Assembly: GCA_030770535.1 (NCBI GenBank)
Contig: JASVEC010000021.1
Span: 382,001 to 446,000, forward strand
Direction: 5' to 3'
From: Batkoa obscura
Taxonomy: Eukaryota; Entomophthoromycota; Entomophthoromycetes; Entomophthorales; Batkoaceae
DNA length: 64,000 bases
The translations under genes were made by a program, and so were the position numbers. Shown piece by piece: positions 1 to 10,286 of this stretch (the first letter of the stretch is position 1; every line of letters begins with the position of its first letter). The notes under the pieces were generated by a model. The model searched no databases, was not told where the DNA came from, and worked only from the letters and a program-made list of their open reading frames with translations.

Positions 1-265
1 TAGTTACTTTCTTATTGAGATCCCATTTTCTATTTTGTATATTAAACATTTGGAAACTCTTGTTTTTGAGAATGTTTCTACCACCAAACATAAAGATTTA
101 GTTTGTTTGTCGATGCGTTGTTATACTAGGAAATTGAGTAATTAGTACATATGACAATGTACATGATCCCCATGGAACCCAGTTAGTCCCAAAAGCTCAA
201 ACCCATCTTTGAGATTTAGATCAACTATTATTGTACTCTTTCCAACAATGCTTTTATCACTTTAT
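1..265 (-). pseudogene. Kelch membrane-protein relic, runs off left edge
   Basis: The minus strand of this edge reads as the N-terminal third of the same kelch family found intact at 1520-2947 and 33538-35046. I see a VDLNLKDGFEL block (compare SLNLEDGFNL and SLNLKEGFKL in the intact genes), then IFMFGGRN (compare IFMFGGM) and FNIQNRKWDLN (compare FDIKNKKWHN). The blocks are in different frames and an in-frame stop lies just before IFMFGG, so it is broken. No start or signal peptide is visible at the right end. The rest of the copy would lie left of the window, so whether it is longer cannot be said. Confidence 0.7.
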
Positions 266-1519
266 AATATAATTAGTTCGTCAACATAGTACAATGTTCC
301 GTTTATTACTCTCTATTCTCATGTATGAAGCTCTGTACGATAACCCTCAGTAAATGCTATATCTATATCTATACTTATAAAGGCAAAAAATAAGAAGGGT
401 TTAAATGAATTCATTTATTAGATGAATAAATACGAAAGTTCATTTATTATATTATATAAATGTCTACTAATATTTTTTTGTGCTGTCGCTTTTGTATCTA
501 CCTTAAAGCACTAGTTTAATCAAAATTGGTTGTTACTTTCACAGTTTTTATAGATGGATAGTAAGTAGCCTTTGAGATTTTAAAAGGGTATGCCTTTTTG
601 TATTCTTATAAAAAACTAAAAAGAGTGATATATTAGTTTCTAACAAGCTAACAAAAATCAAGAACTACAATAAATATCATAATACAACAACCTCTATGAA
701 ATATGAAGCTGACTATGATAATAAATAGGCAGCGAAAGCAACATATGGGGACATATTTTCTTGTTCGAGGATTTTACTGATAACCTTTCCACTCAAATAG
801 CACTTAAATAGAAAAACTCATGAAACCATAAAAATACCTTATAATGCATGCAGATTTGTTTTTGTTGAGCTAAGCCAAAAAACGGTCTGTAAAAACAGAT
901 TCTTTAACACTTAATATCATAGTCAGCTGTATTAAACAAAAGTGTTAATATATGTATCTGTGTTTTAAATTGCAAAATAACCTTCTCCTTGAAACAAAAT
1001 TGTACTTTCATATACAGCATTAAACAACAGTAACATGTGTGTAGTAAAAGCTATTAATTCAATTTAATTCATATATGTAAAAATCAGAAACAAGTACCAT
1101 ATCTGTTTTAAAAAACTACTTTATGAACAAGTACTATTTTTTACTTTAAAGACCAATAAAATTACATCCATATATACTCGTTAAATTTTAAATAAGTTCG
1201 AATCAGTCAAGTAATTTAGCAATCAACAAACTCTACCTTAGTTTTTTTAGATATAGCAAAATGATACTCATTTTACTTAAATTGTATTTTATACAAAGCA
1301 AACTTATGTTTGGTTATGTAGGTTTGAATATTTGAACTTAGTCAAAATTTAATGCACTTTATAATGTATCTTGAGTCTATTTTATAAAAGGATATTGTAA
1401 AGTTTCAAATTATAGCTTAAAATTAAACACATCAAACAACTTTTTATTTAAAGCTCGGTTTTTAGGTAACTTACAAACTTAATATAAATATAAAAATCAC
1501 TAAAGTAAGACAAAAGCAC
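266..1519. other. Intergenic, AT-rich
   Basis: I see no gene. The stretch holds one miniature inverted-repeat element (743-842) and the 3' flank of the kelch gene that follows. Confidence 0.5.
743..842 (+). mobile_element. MITE copy 1 (TGGGGATGT family)
   Basis: One of 26 copies of a roughly 105-bp element with ends ATATGGGGATGT / ACATCCCCATAT and a central CCACTCAAATAGCGCTT block. Plus orientation means that block reads on the plus strand. This copy is diverged at its right end (AATACCTTAT). Confidence 0.85.
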
Positions 1520-2947
1520 CTACGTAGTTTTAGTATTTGTACCCCGAGTTTGTTCACCAGGGCTAGTAATATCATCATCAAAACCAGGCAGCATTGTGTC
1601 TGTATTTAATGTGAAATTAGCTTCTTTTAGCTCACCTGGTGTAGCTGGAATCCATACATTCCCTTGTAGTAAATTTGGTGGATTTAGATTCCCTAAGCCA
1701 CTGCTATCACCTGATAAGCTATTTCTATTTCTTGATTTTGATTTTTGTTTTAAAATAAACCATATTAAAGTTATAATAGTTAACAACCCTAGCACTCCAC
1801 CAATAGATCCACCTATTACAGTAGGTAAACTTGAGCTTTTACTACCAGTATCCTTTAACTTAGCCGGCAAAGATCTTACAACCTTCCAATGATCATCTTT
1901 TATATCTATTATTTGCGTTTTTGATAGGATATTGCCGGTATGGAAACCAAATGAATAAATCAAATGATCATTATAATATGTAAGGCAACCCAAATAAGCA
2001 TTGAAAAAATTACTCACTTGATATTCTTTGTAGATTAATTCCTTTGGGTTTTTCAGCTCTAATACATAAATAGAAGGTGACGGAAAAGAATCAAATTTAG
2101 AAGTGAGACTGCCTCCTGCAATAATCATCTTACTTTTGAGTAATATAGAAGAATGTCCAAAACGCGACTCAGGTATGTCTCCTTTCGCAGTTACAGTACT
2201 CCAAGCATTAGAAGGATAATCATATACAAATATCTGACTCATTGGTCTTGGTTTAGCAGTATATGGATTATTACCGCCAACAATATATAACCTATTTTCA
2301 TATACAGCTGCAGCATGATCAGAAACATAATCTGGTCCATCATTCAACTTTTTCCATTTCCCATCCGCCCCATTTATTATTGATAAATCTTTTCTGCCAT
2401 CTACCCGTGTCATATTTGGATAAAGGGTAACTCCGCCATAGTGGAAGTAGAAATTGTTGCTAAAACTAGCTTGAGTCAAAGAGGATAAGTAGTAAGAATA
2501 CTTCATCTCCTTCCCATCTACCATCTTATCAGGTGAAGGAAAAGTATCCACTGCAGTTTGATATAGCTCCCATTTGTTTTTTAATATGTTGTATTTTTTA
2601 AAACTTTCCTTTTTCGGTCTGTTTTTACCACCCACTACAAATAAACTAGCCATTTTTTCATTAACTACTACATTAGAAAAATCGGATATTGGACCTTCGG
2701 CCTTAGATGTTATGTTCCACACTGCACTGTCATTATCATCTAAATTAAACCCGTCCTCAAGGTTTAAAGAATATATGTTTCGATTAAAGTCAAAGTTTTC
2801 ATTTATACTATCTGTATCAGTAATTCCTCCAGCATAATATAATATATCGGCATATATTCCACAGCCTCCCGCATATAATCTTGGTGCTTTTTCAGCAAAA
2901 ACAAAGTAATTGAATAGAATGAATATTAGAGTTGATAAAAAAAACAT
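1520..2947 (-). CDS. Single-pass kelch-repeat membrane protein (paralog 1)
   Basis: An intronless 475-aa protein. Residues 1-18 form a signal peptide (ATG at 2945-2947). A kelch-repeat ectodomain follows, with typical hydrophobic-GG turns: LYYAGGI, LFVVGGKN, LYIVGGNN, MIIAGGSL. A glycine-rich transmembrane helix at about 378-399 (IGGSIGGVLGLL...) is followed by a basic KQKSKSRNRN stop-transfer stretch and a tail of about 65 residues. The layout predicts an outward-facing beta-propeller on one membrane anchor. Kelch propellers usually bind proteins or glycans; I see no galactose-oxidase copper ligands, so enzyme activity is not supported. The tail motif (LLQGNVW ... FTLNTDT.LPGFDDDI) recurs in the paralog at 33538-35046 and in a relic. 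The ligand and role are unknown. Confidence 0.85.
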   Translation of the reverse strand: MFFLSTLIFILFNYFVFAEKAPRLYAGGCGIYADILYYAGGITDTDSINENFDFNRNIYSLNLEDGFNLDDNDSAVWNITSKAEGPISDFSNVVVNEKMASLFVVGGKNRPKKESFKKYNILKNKWELYQTAVDTFPSPDKMVDGKEMKYSYYLSSLTQASFSNNFYFHYGGVTLYPNMTRVDGRKDLSIINGADGKWKKLNDGPDYVSDHAAAVYENRLYIVGGNNPYTAKPRPMSQIFVYDYPSNAWSTVTAKGDIPESRFGHSSILLKSKMIIAGGSLTSKFDSFPSPSIYVLELKNPKELIYKEYQVSNFFNAYLGCLTYYNDHLIYSFGFHTGNILSKTQIIDIKDDHWKVVRSLPAKLKDTGSKSSSLPTVIGGSIGGVLGLLTIITLIWFILKQKSKSRNRNSLSGDSSGLGNLNPPNLLQGNVWIPATPGELKEANFTLNTDTMLPGFDDDITSPGEQTRGTNTKTT

Positions 2948-3828
2948 TATTTATTAAAGAAGAAAGATCGAAAGCTTTTCATTTTATTTTTTTATAAGTT
3001 TTTATAAAATTAGGTGTTTAGTTACCATTATCTCTTAAATTTTCTGTCCAACTTTCTTATTTGATCTTTATTTAGTTACTGCCTAATTTTCAATATAAAA
3101 TATTAATGAAGTGCTATTTTTTTAATTATGCTTGACAATTTTTTTATATTTAATTTGATATTATGAAAAGTGACAGCTTAGATATATATACTATATAACG
3201 TTTTAGGTTTCAATTTTTATCATTAGGTTAACTTTTATTTAAAACACTTTATGAAAACAATGTTTTATTGCAATAGTATGTATTTTCAATTTTACCCTTA
3301 AAATTTTGATGTAAAATTACTCTAATAGCGGATTAATATAAGGTTTATTCATAAATCAAATAGGAATTATAGAGATTAAAAAATATTCCGATAATTTCAA
3401 GAATATAAGTTCATAGTGACTATCATTCTCTTTGATATACTTGGTTGTATCTTGATCGATAAACGTTTATAATCACAAGGAAGCTCTTATTAAGTATTAT
3501 TCGATTCACTCTAACAAAGTTACTTGAAAAAGTATTATTAGCTTATATTTAATATTGGCTTTCTTTTATTATAAAGACTTATTCGAAAGACAATAAATAG
3601 AGAACATTCTGTTTATCATTAAACATAGGTTTATCTTTGGGTTAAAAATAATAACTCAAACAAATTTTATTTTTGTTATTATCATCTTTATTCCTATCCA
3701 TAACACTACACTAATATTGATACTAAATTTATACCAACTCCAATGTAATTTCAATATTAGTTACATAATTCTACTCGTAATATAACTTTTATACTAAAGT
3801 TAGCGCCAGTATTAATGTTAAGGTTATC

Positions 3829-3933
3829 ATATGTGGATATATTTTTTGTTTAAGAATTTTACTAATAGTCTTTCCACTTAAACAGCACTTAAAAAATGGA
3901 AAAAGTAATGAAACTAAAAAATATTCCCGTATA
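3829..3933 (+). mobile_element. MITE copy 2 (TGGGGATGT family)
   Basis: Full length but with both ends mutated (ATATGTGGATAT / ATATTCCCGTAT). The core CCACTTAAACAGCACTT differs at several sites from the consensus, suggesting an older copy. Confidence 0.85.
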
Positions 3934-4552
3934 CTAATAAACTCTTATATAGCTTAAGAATTATAATATAAAGCTATTTTCCATAACAGAGGAATATGTA
4001 TTGAAGATTTGCTTTAATAGTATTAAAGGTGTAATTAAAAAATCCTTCATTAATAGTTTTTAAATATTATCTTATTAATTTTTCTTATACCCAAGGATAA
4101 TAAAATTACAATAAATAAAATTACTTTTTTGAGTTTTTCTAAAATGTTTAAACGTAACAGTTGTAGATATTTTTAAATATTGATTTATTTAAATGCATAC
4201 AACATACTGATGAAAAACATTCATAAATTATTATAATTTTAAAATATTATTGAAAACGGTTTGAAAATGTGTCTGCTTTTTAGACTAAAGTTGGCTTTCT
4301 ATCGTTGTTTAAAATGAAAAGTAATTTAAAAACGAAACAGTACTTTATAAGTATTTGTTTATATTTAGATATTCTAAAATCTCTTTATTTTCTTAGACAG
4401 ATCTAAAGATAATGATACAAAATTACAGTAATATACTATTATTTTGAAGTCTTATTTTAGATATTAAGAATATTTACTGTTGTAACCAATAAGACCTAGA
4501 GTTTTTTTTAGTAAAGTAAAACCTTTTTGAAAAATTTAATAGGACTTCATGG

Positions 4553-4624
4553 TGTTCCCAACTCAAAATGGTGTTGTTTAGCCTGGGTTTACAACTAAAC
4601 AGTACCATTTTGAGTTGGAAACAC
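4553..4624. repeat. 72-bp hairpin element with 21-bp terminal inverted repeats
   Basis: The left arm GTGTTCCCAACTCAAAATGGT and the right arm ACCATTTTGAGTTGGAAACAC are reverse complements except for one base. A second, inner inverted repeat (GTTTAG / CTAAAC) surrounds a loop of about 13 nt. The structure looks like the collapsed ends of a DNA transposon with no interior. A MITE copy begins one base after it. Confidence 0.75.
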
Positions 4625-4625
4625 T

Positions 4626-4733
4626 ATATGGGGATGTTCTTTTTGATTTTATCACCTTTTCCATTTTTTAAACGCTATTTGAGCGGAGAATTTGTTAATA
4701 AAATTCTTAAACATAAAAATACATCCTCATATA
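4626..4733 (-). mobile_element. MITE copy 3 (TGGGGATGT family)
   Basis: Full length, minus orientation, with one terminal change (CATCCTCATAT). It abuts the hairpin at 4553-4624. The word ACACT lies directly on both outer sides of the ATAT...ATAT unit. Confidence 0.9.
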
Positions 4734-5335
4734 CACTATGGTATTTAAATCATTTTCTTTAATTCCAAGTTTTATTCTAATAAAGGCTTAGCTTTAAACG
4801 ATATGGCTAAATCATGAGAATAATTATAAATCATTTTTGGGTAAAATTTTAATTAACACACTCCAAAAAACTGCTAATAAATTAATACTTATAAGATATT
4901 TTTTACAATAATCAAATCATTTTATTTATAAATGATACTTTATAGTTGTGATAATATTACTTTAATAAATACCGCTATAGAATATAGCTTGGCTAGAATT
5001 ATCAAGTGTCATTTCTATTTAGAATCTTTAGCCTTTTTTCTATATAAGTTCTGTCTTTATTGTGTAGCATAGCCATATTTTAAATTTTAGTAAAATTAGC
5101 TATGATTAGGCTTTTGAGTACGACTTTACTCAAATGGACCGCATATGAAATTCTTCAAATCACAATGAGAATGATATAATTGGTTATACTTAAAGGAAAT
5201 TCGAGGTTTCATACTATAATTGGGTACTACCAATCAATAAGAATTCTATTATCCCTAGACAAGCTTTAATTTCTATTAAATTTATGATTTTCATTATTCT
5301 TACTTACTGTTGCTTTGATATTTTTATTTCAAAAG

Positions 5336-6627
5336 ATGGGTGCCGAAACAGATATTCCCCTTAGTGACCTATATGCTTTAAATTTAGTCAGTCTAATAGC
5401 CGCTTCATCAGTCTTAGCATTGTTTGTGATAGCAAGTAGGTCTATTAAAATATAAAACATCATTAACTCAATCTATTAGGAATACTTAAGCCCAACCTTG
5501 TTAAAAGAGTTACGCTTAGACTTCAAACTGGATCTGCAGCTACTGATTTCATATTGCACATTATAAATATATATGATGATGACAGTGCACAATGTACTAC
5601 CCTAGGATTCTTTCGGTATTTTACTAGATTAGCTTACTGTTTTATAAACATTTCCATCGCAATCAACTTACAATTGATATTCATTCACGAAAAAGAGCCT
5701 AACAATAGCTGGGAAATAATATATTGGTCAGCTTCCTTATTTTTAGCCATAGTCTTGAATATACCACAAATTTGTAATTTAATTCAAATAATTGCTATCA
5801 TTACTAATTTTATTAGTCCTTGGTTATTATGTTCAAGATAAGGGGAATTGTGTTCTAAGATCCAGTACACCAGATGAAAAAGCATTTGGGATTATCAACT
5901 CTTCTATCATGATTGCAACATTTTTATATTGTTTAGTCGTATCTATATTTGTTTTATTTCGTTTGAGGAAAGATTGGACATCTTTAGTAAAATCAACATT
6001 CAATCAAATGAATCAGTCCAGAAAGAGGATGAGATGGCTACAAAGAGAGCTGAAGGGACTTGCTTTAAGAGTGTAATATTTTTTTACTATCATTTTGTTA
6101 TATATTAAATATAATATAGTGTATTATACCCCATCGTGACTTTTGTAGTTCTTTCTGGATTTTCGATATATCAAATCTCCTTCGCATTTGTAGATTCTAA
6201 GACATTATTAAGCAACTGGTCCAACATTGGTCAAAGTAAGACTATAATATTATTTATATAACATATTAATACAAATTTAAGATTTATCTGGACTATTAGA
6301 CTTCTTAGCTATATGTTTCGACCCGTCTCTTCAATTCTGCTATAAAACCATTTTTAAAGAACTGTACCAAAAGATACAATCCAGGTCCAAGTCTACTGGT
6401 AAGTTATACTTTTTAAATGATTTCTTTCATTTCTTATCTTTAATTCAGTGATTCCCCATACTATTGAAGTTGAAGAACCCAATCCTTCACAGCAGATTGT
6501 AGATCCAGAAGTTAACTACTTTTCAGATTGTGAATATACTATGCATTCTGAGTCATCTTCAGATGGCAGCTATCAATGTATAATGTTTGATGACGATCAA
6601 TGTCGGCAAGCTGTTAACCTATTTTAA
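5336..6627 (+). CDS. Seven-transmembrane receptor (GPCR-like), multi-exon
   Basis: Recovered by joining six exons across five introns of about 43-53 nt (first intron 5436-5479). All junctions keep frame from ATG 5336 to TAA 6625-6627, giving about 350 aa. I see a short extracellular N-terminus, TM1 (DLYALNLVSLIAASSVLALF), a basic loop with VKRVTLRLQ, TM2-TM5, a long lysine/arginine-rich third loop (MNQSRKRMRWLQRELKGL), then RVVLYPIVTFVVL leading into TM6 and a TM7 that ends near a cysteine. An acidic C-terminal tail of about 60 residues follows. The VTLRLQ and VLYPIV motifs resemble the broad fungal family of cAMP-receptor-like/Git3-like GPCRs common in zygomycete fungi. The ligand is unknown. 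The first and last exons carry the most uncertainty. Confidence 0.75.
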
Positions 6628-7720
6628 ATCAGAGTGATTTTTCAAAAAACTAAATACGATTTACGAGGAAGAGCTACAAGATTTAAACTTGTCAAGCCAA
6701 AATTTGTGCTTTTAAAAGATACATTTAAAAGTGAAGTGTATTTTTAGAGTTTTGCTTTTTAAAATAAAATAATTAATTTGTTATGTTTTTATAAAAGTCG
6801 ATTATTTTTAAGTCATATTACCCAAATCTTTCGTTTCATTCATAAACTACACATTTGCTATGAAAATGTTTTTGGCTTCTATTATGATAAATTATTTTAA
6901 AATGTACTACAAATTTGAAGGTAGTTTAATTAAATATCAAGTTCCTAATTTTTGACAAAAGTCATTTACTAAACATAAGTTGCGTATGTACATTATTTTG
7001 ACGTTAGTGTTTTAAACATATTTTAATTTATTTTAATTTTAATATTTTATAATTATAAAACGCTAAACTTCAAAAATGAACTTATAAAACCTATTATTAA
7101 ATAATTATAAAATTTTAATAATGTCATAAAGTATACTTGATGTACCATTCAATAATTAAAGGGAAATTAGCATTTTTAGTCATATAATATCCTTTAACAA
7201 GTTTAATTAAAATATTAAAGAATAAACTTGATTAATATTATTCCAAGTTATTTCTTACGACTTTTAGACTCGTTTTTTACCTATAAATAGCTGCTTACAA
7301 GGACAATAGAAATTCAAAAGGTTCTCGGAATTTAATAGACGGGTTAAGCCCTTTTTATCCAGCAAATAAGAGACTAATATTAGTGTTTTTCTTAAGTTTA
7401 TAATCATTGAATTTAATATTTAAATAATACTAATAGTAGGAACAAAATTGATTGGATAATTTAAAAATAGAAAAATTTAATTAAATTTAAATAATACGTA
7501 GCTTTTAAGCTAAATATCAAATATTAATAAAAAATTATATCTAACATAAATCATTTTTAACAAAATACCCACGCTTCTACCCAGCTGATTCTTATCTCTT
7601 TTAATATGAAACAAGCTTTCTAAAAACTGATTTATTTAAAAAACTATAACTTAAAAATTGAGTGCTCTATAAACCGAAAATATCTCAATGAGCAATTCTA
7701 TGAAAATATCATTTGCAAGT

Positions 7721-7795
7721 GTTTTTTCGATTTTAAGCGCTATTTGAGTGGAAAATTTGTTAGTAAAATTCTTAAACACAAAAATACAGCCCCAT
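7721..7795 (-). mobile_element. MITE copy 4, truncated
   Basis: Only the core and right end remain, from about TTTTTTCGATTTTAAGCGC to ACAGCCCCAT. It carries the TTTCGATTTT variant, which is otherwise seen only in the inverted pair 230 bp away. Confidence 0.8.
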
Positions 7796-8021
7796 TTTGT
7801 TCTTAACTATAAAGAATTATTAGACTTAAAATCTGAACAAGCTATTGGTGATACTAATAATAGTAATTGTATTGCTATTATTAATAAATGCTTATTTTTT
7901 ATTAAGTAACTCTATTTAAAAGTCAATCTTTCCTTTAAAAAAAATACAAGAAAAGATCTAAAAGTTTTTGAAAGCGGTAGTTTTGATCAATAAAATAGAA
8001 TTATTCTTCGAATAAACTAAT

Positions 8022-8128
8022 ATATGGGGATGTATTTTTGTGTTTAAGAATTTTACTAATAATCTTTCCACTCAAATAGCGCTTAAAAAATCGAAAAAAT
8101 AATGAAGTCAAAAAAACATTCCCCATAT
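8022..8128 (+). mobile_element. MITE copy 5, left arm of an inverted pair
   Basis: Full length and close to consensus, with intact ATATGGGGATGT. It shares its right terminal ATAT with copy 6, forming a head-to-head palindrome. Confidence 0.95.
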
Positions 8129-8232
8129 GGTGATATTTTTTTTGACTTCATTATTTTTTCGATTTTTTAAGCGCTATTTGAGTGGAAAGATTATTAGTAA
8201 AATTCTTAAACACAAAAATACATCCCCATATA
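8126..8232 (-). mobile_element. MITE copy 6, right arm of an inverted pair
   Basis: Almost the exact reverse complement of copy 5, including the private TCGATTTTTTAAGCGC variant. Differences are confined to a few bases at the junction end (ATATGGTGATA). Confidence 0.95.
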
Positions 8233-8342
8233 AAAATAGTTATCAAATTGTCTACAAAGCTTTATAACAACCGAATTACTTATTTCCAGGCTATAACTAT
8301 TATTGATGAAACTTTGAATAACGTTTTAATCATAAAGATATA

Positions 8343-8447
8343 TATAGTGGTATTTTTTTGGGTTCATAAGTTTTTCCATTTTTTAAGTACTATTTGAAGG
8401 GAAAGGTTATAAGTAAAATTCTTAAACAAAAAGATACATCTCCATAT
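8343..8447 (-). mobile_element. MITE copy 7 (TGGGGATGT family)
   Basis: Full length but diverged: left end ATAGTGGTAT, core AAGTACTATTTGAAGGG, right end ACATCTCCATAT. Confidence 0.85.
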
Positions 8448-8555
8448 TATTATATTGTACATAAATTAGTGTAAAAGAAACACACAAGCTAAAAGCTTTA
8501 ACATTTTATATTACATTATTATTTTTATTTCAAAGTTTATTTTGAAAATATATAT

Positions 8556-9105
8556 TATGGGGATGTTTTTTTTCATTTCATTACTTTTTCCATCTTTCAA
8601 GTGCTATTTGAATGGAAAGGTTGTGTGAAATATCGCTTTGTCAGTCCCATGGTTAATTATAGCATAACAATCGCCTAAGCTGTTGTGTTCTCGAGTTCAG
8701 AGAAAATCACTCCCACGTTCTTAGTTTGATTTGCTATGAGAATTTCTAGCTCCATCCCAAAGAATATTATCTTTTCATTTTGATATTTATACTTTTCAGA
8801 GTATAGTAGTTTGAGGCTTTTTAACTGAATTATTCCCTGATATCTCGAACATTTAATAAAGCCACTAAGTTTTCTTAATAGTATTTTACATAGGTTTTAC
8901 ATTAGTATTGTCTATTCTATTTGTCTTATATAGCTTGTAACCTATTGCGTGCTATTATTCATAATCCAAGTCTATCTTAGTCACATAAACTAAGACCTTT
9001 CGACTTATAGTGTAGTTAACCCAGCAATAGCTGTTCTTGACTCCAAACCCTGAGTACCAGATTTCACAGTTGTTAGTAAAATTCTTAAATACAAAATACA
9101 CATGG
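8556..9105 (-). mobile_element. MITE copy 8, split by a solo LTR
   Basis: The left part (8556-8623) runs to ...GGAAAGGTTG and the right part (9069-9105) resumes at GTTGTTAGTAAAATTC. Removing the 445-bp insert and one GTTG restores the family consensus, so the insert came later. The right end is rearranged: it runs into a plus-oriented CATGGGGATGTATTTT end instead of CATCCCCATA. Confidence 0.9.
8624..9068. mobile_element. Solo LTR, family unassigned
   Basis: A 445-bp insert inside MITE copy 8. It begins TGTGAAAT and ends ATTTCACA, the short inverted TG...CA ends of a long terminal repeat, and is flanked by GTTG on both sides as a 4-bp target-site duplication. No internal retroelement region is present, so this looks like what remains after recombination between two LTRs. 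It must be younger than the MITE it interrupts. The clean duplication suggests moderate rather than great age. Confidence 0.75.
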
Positions 9106-9383
9106 GGATGTATTTTCCTTTATATTTCAATGAATAATGATTTAATTAATTCGAAATCTAGTATAAACAAAAATAATATTTTATATAATTTATTCAAATG
9201 AAGTATTTTTATTCTGCTTTTAAATGTTTTAACTTAATGCTTTAACTTTTTGATTTCACTCATAATAAGCTATGTATAATTTTAATGTGTTTCAGTAAAA
9301 GCTATAACCCGCATTACATTGCTTGGGTAGTCTCTCCTTTAATATAAAAAAGATTTTCCTGCTAACTATCAGAGTTACTTAAT

Positions 9384-9489
9384 ATATGGGGATGTTTTTT
9401 TGTGTTTAAGAATTTTACCAACAGTTTTTGTATTCAAATAGTGCTTAAAAGATGGAAAAAGTGATGAAGTCAAAAAAACACCTCCATAT
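9384..9489 (+). mobile_element. MITE copy 9 (TGGGGATGT family)
   Basis: Full length, plus orientation. Left end is intact, right end is ACACCTCCATAT, and the core has a small change (TGTATTCAAATAGTGC). Confidence 0.9.
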
Positions 9490-9837
9490 TTTGTTTAATA
9501 TTAACTTCTCTTTACAATTTTATAAGAGTGTATATTAAAATATTAGATCTTGTAACTGTAAAACAGAGATCAATTGGTTTTATTAGCTGTTTTATTAATG
9601 AAAATAGATAGTATTACTTTTAGTATTTTCTGATATATTATTTGATGATATTAAGTATATTTGAAGTATATAATTTAAGATAATAGTATTATAATAAGTC
9701 GAGAATAGATTAGAATATAATCAATATAGTTAATATAATTACTTGCTTATAGTTCTTGAACTAAAAGTTACTATTAAAAAAATAGAATTTGGATTTAAAG
9801 TAAAATAAAACCAATTTTGGATATGAATGTATTAAAA

Positions 9838-9921
9838 ATATGGAGATACCTTTATCAGTTTAATCTATTTTTCCATTTTTTGAGTGGAAAACTTATTAGA
9901 AGAATCCTAAAATAAAAAATG
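9838..9921 (-). mobile_element. MITE copy 10, degenerate
   Basis: Recognisable by ATATGGAGATA, TTTTTCCATTTTTTGAGTGG and AATCCTAAA. About 20 bp of the core, including the GCGCT part, has been lost. Confidence 0.6.
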
Positions 9922-10286
9922 TTCTTAATTTAATAAAATCAAATACGTTGATTTTAGTAATCTGTTTGATTGTTTTAAAACTAGATTTAAAATATCGAAT
10001 AATTTTGATATCTTGATGTTTTACAAAATATAGTGGCTGTTTTTGATTTTAAAGGATCACTAGGTGGTTTAGATAGGTTTAAAAAAGCCATGTTTTTATT
10101 TACCTATACTTTATAAAAAAGATTCTTTATTGCTTTATTTGGTCGAATCTTTAGATAAATTTAATAATGTTAAGCCTCAAAGTTAGTATGAAAACTGAAT
10201 TTATTATACCCATAAGACAGTCAAAACTACGATTTCGTTCAGTTTCCAATTTTTCTACTCAAACTAATCATATAAATGGAATAATC

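Larger units (their letters stand above)
2948..5335. other. Intergenic, AT-rich with small repeats
   Basis: No gene is visible. It contains MITE copies at 3829-3933 and 4626-4733 and a separate short hairpin element at 4553-4624. Small open frames here overlap those repeats and are not credible genes. Confidence 0.5.
6628..10286. other. Gene-poor repeat block
   Basis: Over 3.6 kb with no credible gene. It carries seven MITE copies or fragments (7721-9921), including a palindromic pair and one split by a solo LTR. Around 10028-10120 a short open stretch (VAVFDFKGSLGGLDRFKK) hints at an unidentified relic but is too short to call. Confidence 0.5.

Noticed and set aside
4568-4762. Open frame of 64 codons
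   Set aside because: It spans the 72-bp hairpin and a MITE copy; both are repeats, and similar frames recur in other MITE copies.
8182-8397. Open frame of 71 codons
   Set aside because: It overlaps MITE copies 6 and 7 and has no family similarity.
10028-10125. Short open stretch VAVFDFKGSLGGLDRFKK, possibly a transposase relic
   Set aside because: About 28 codons only, no second block found nearby, so no family can be named.
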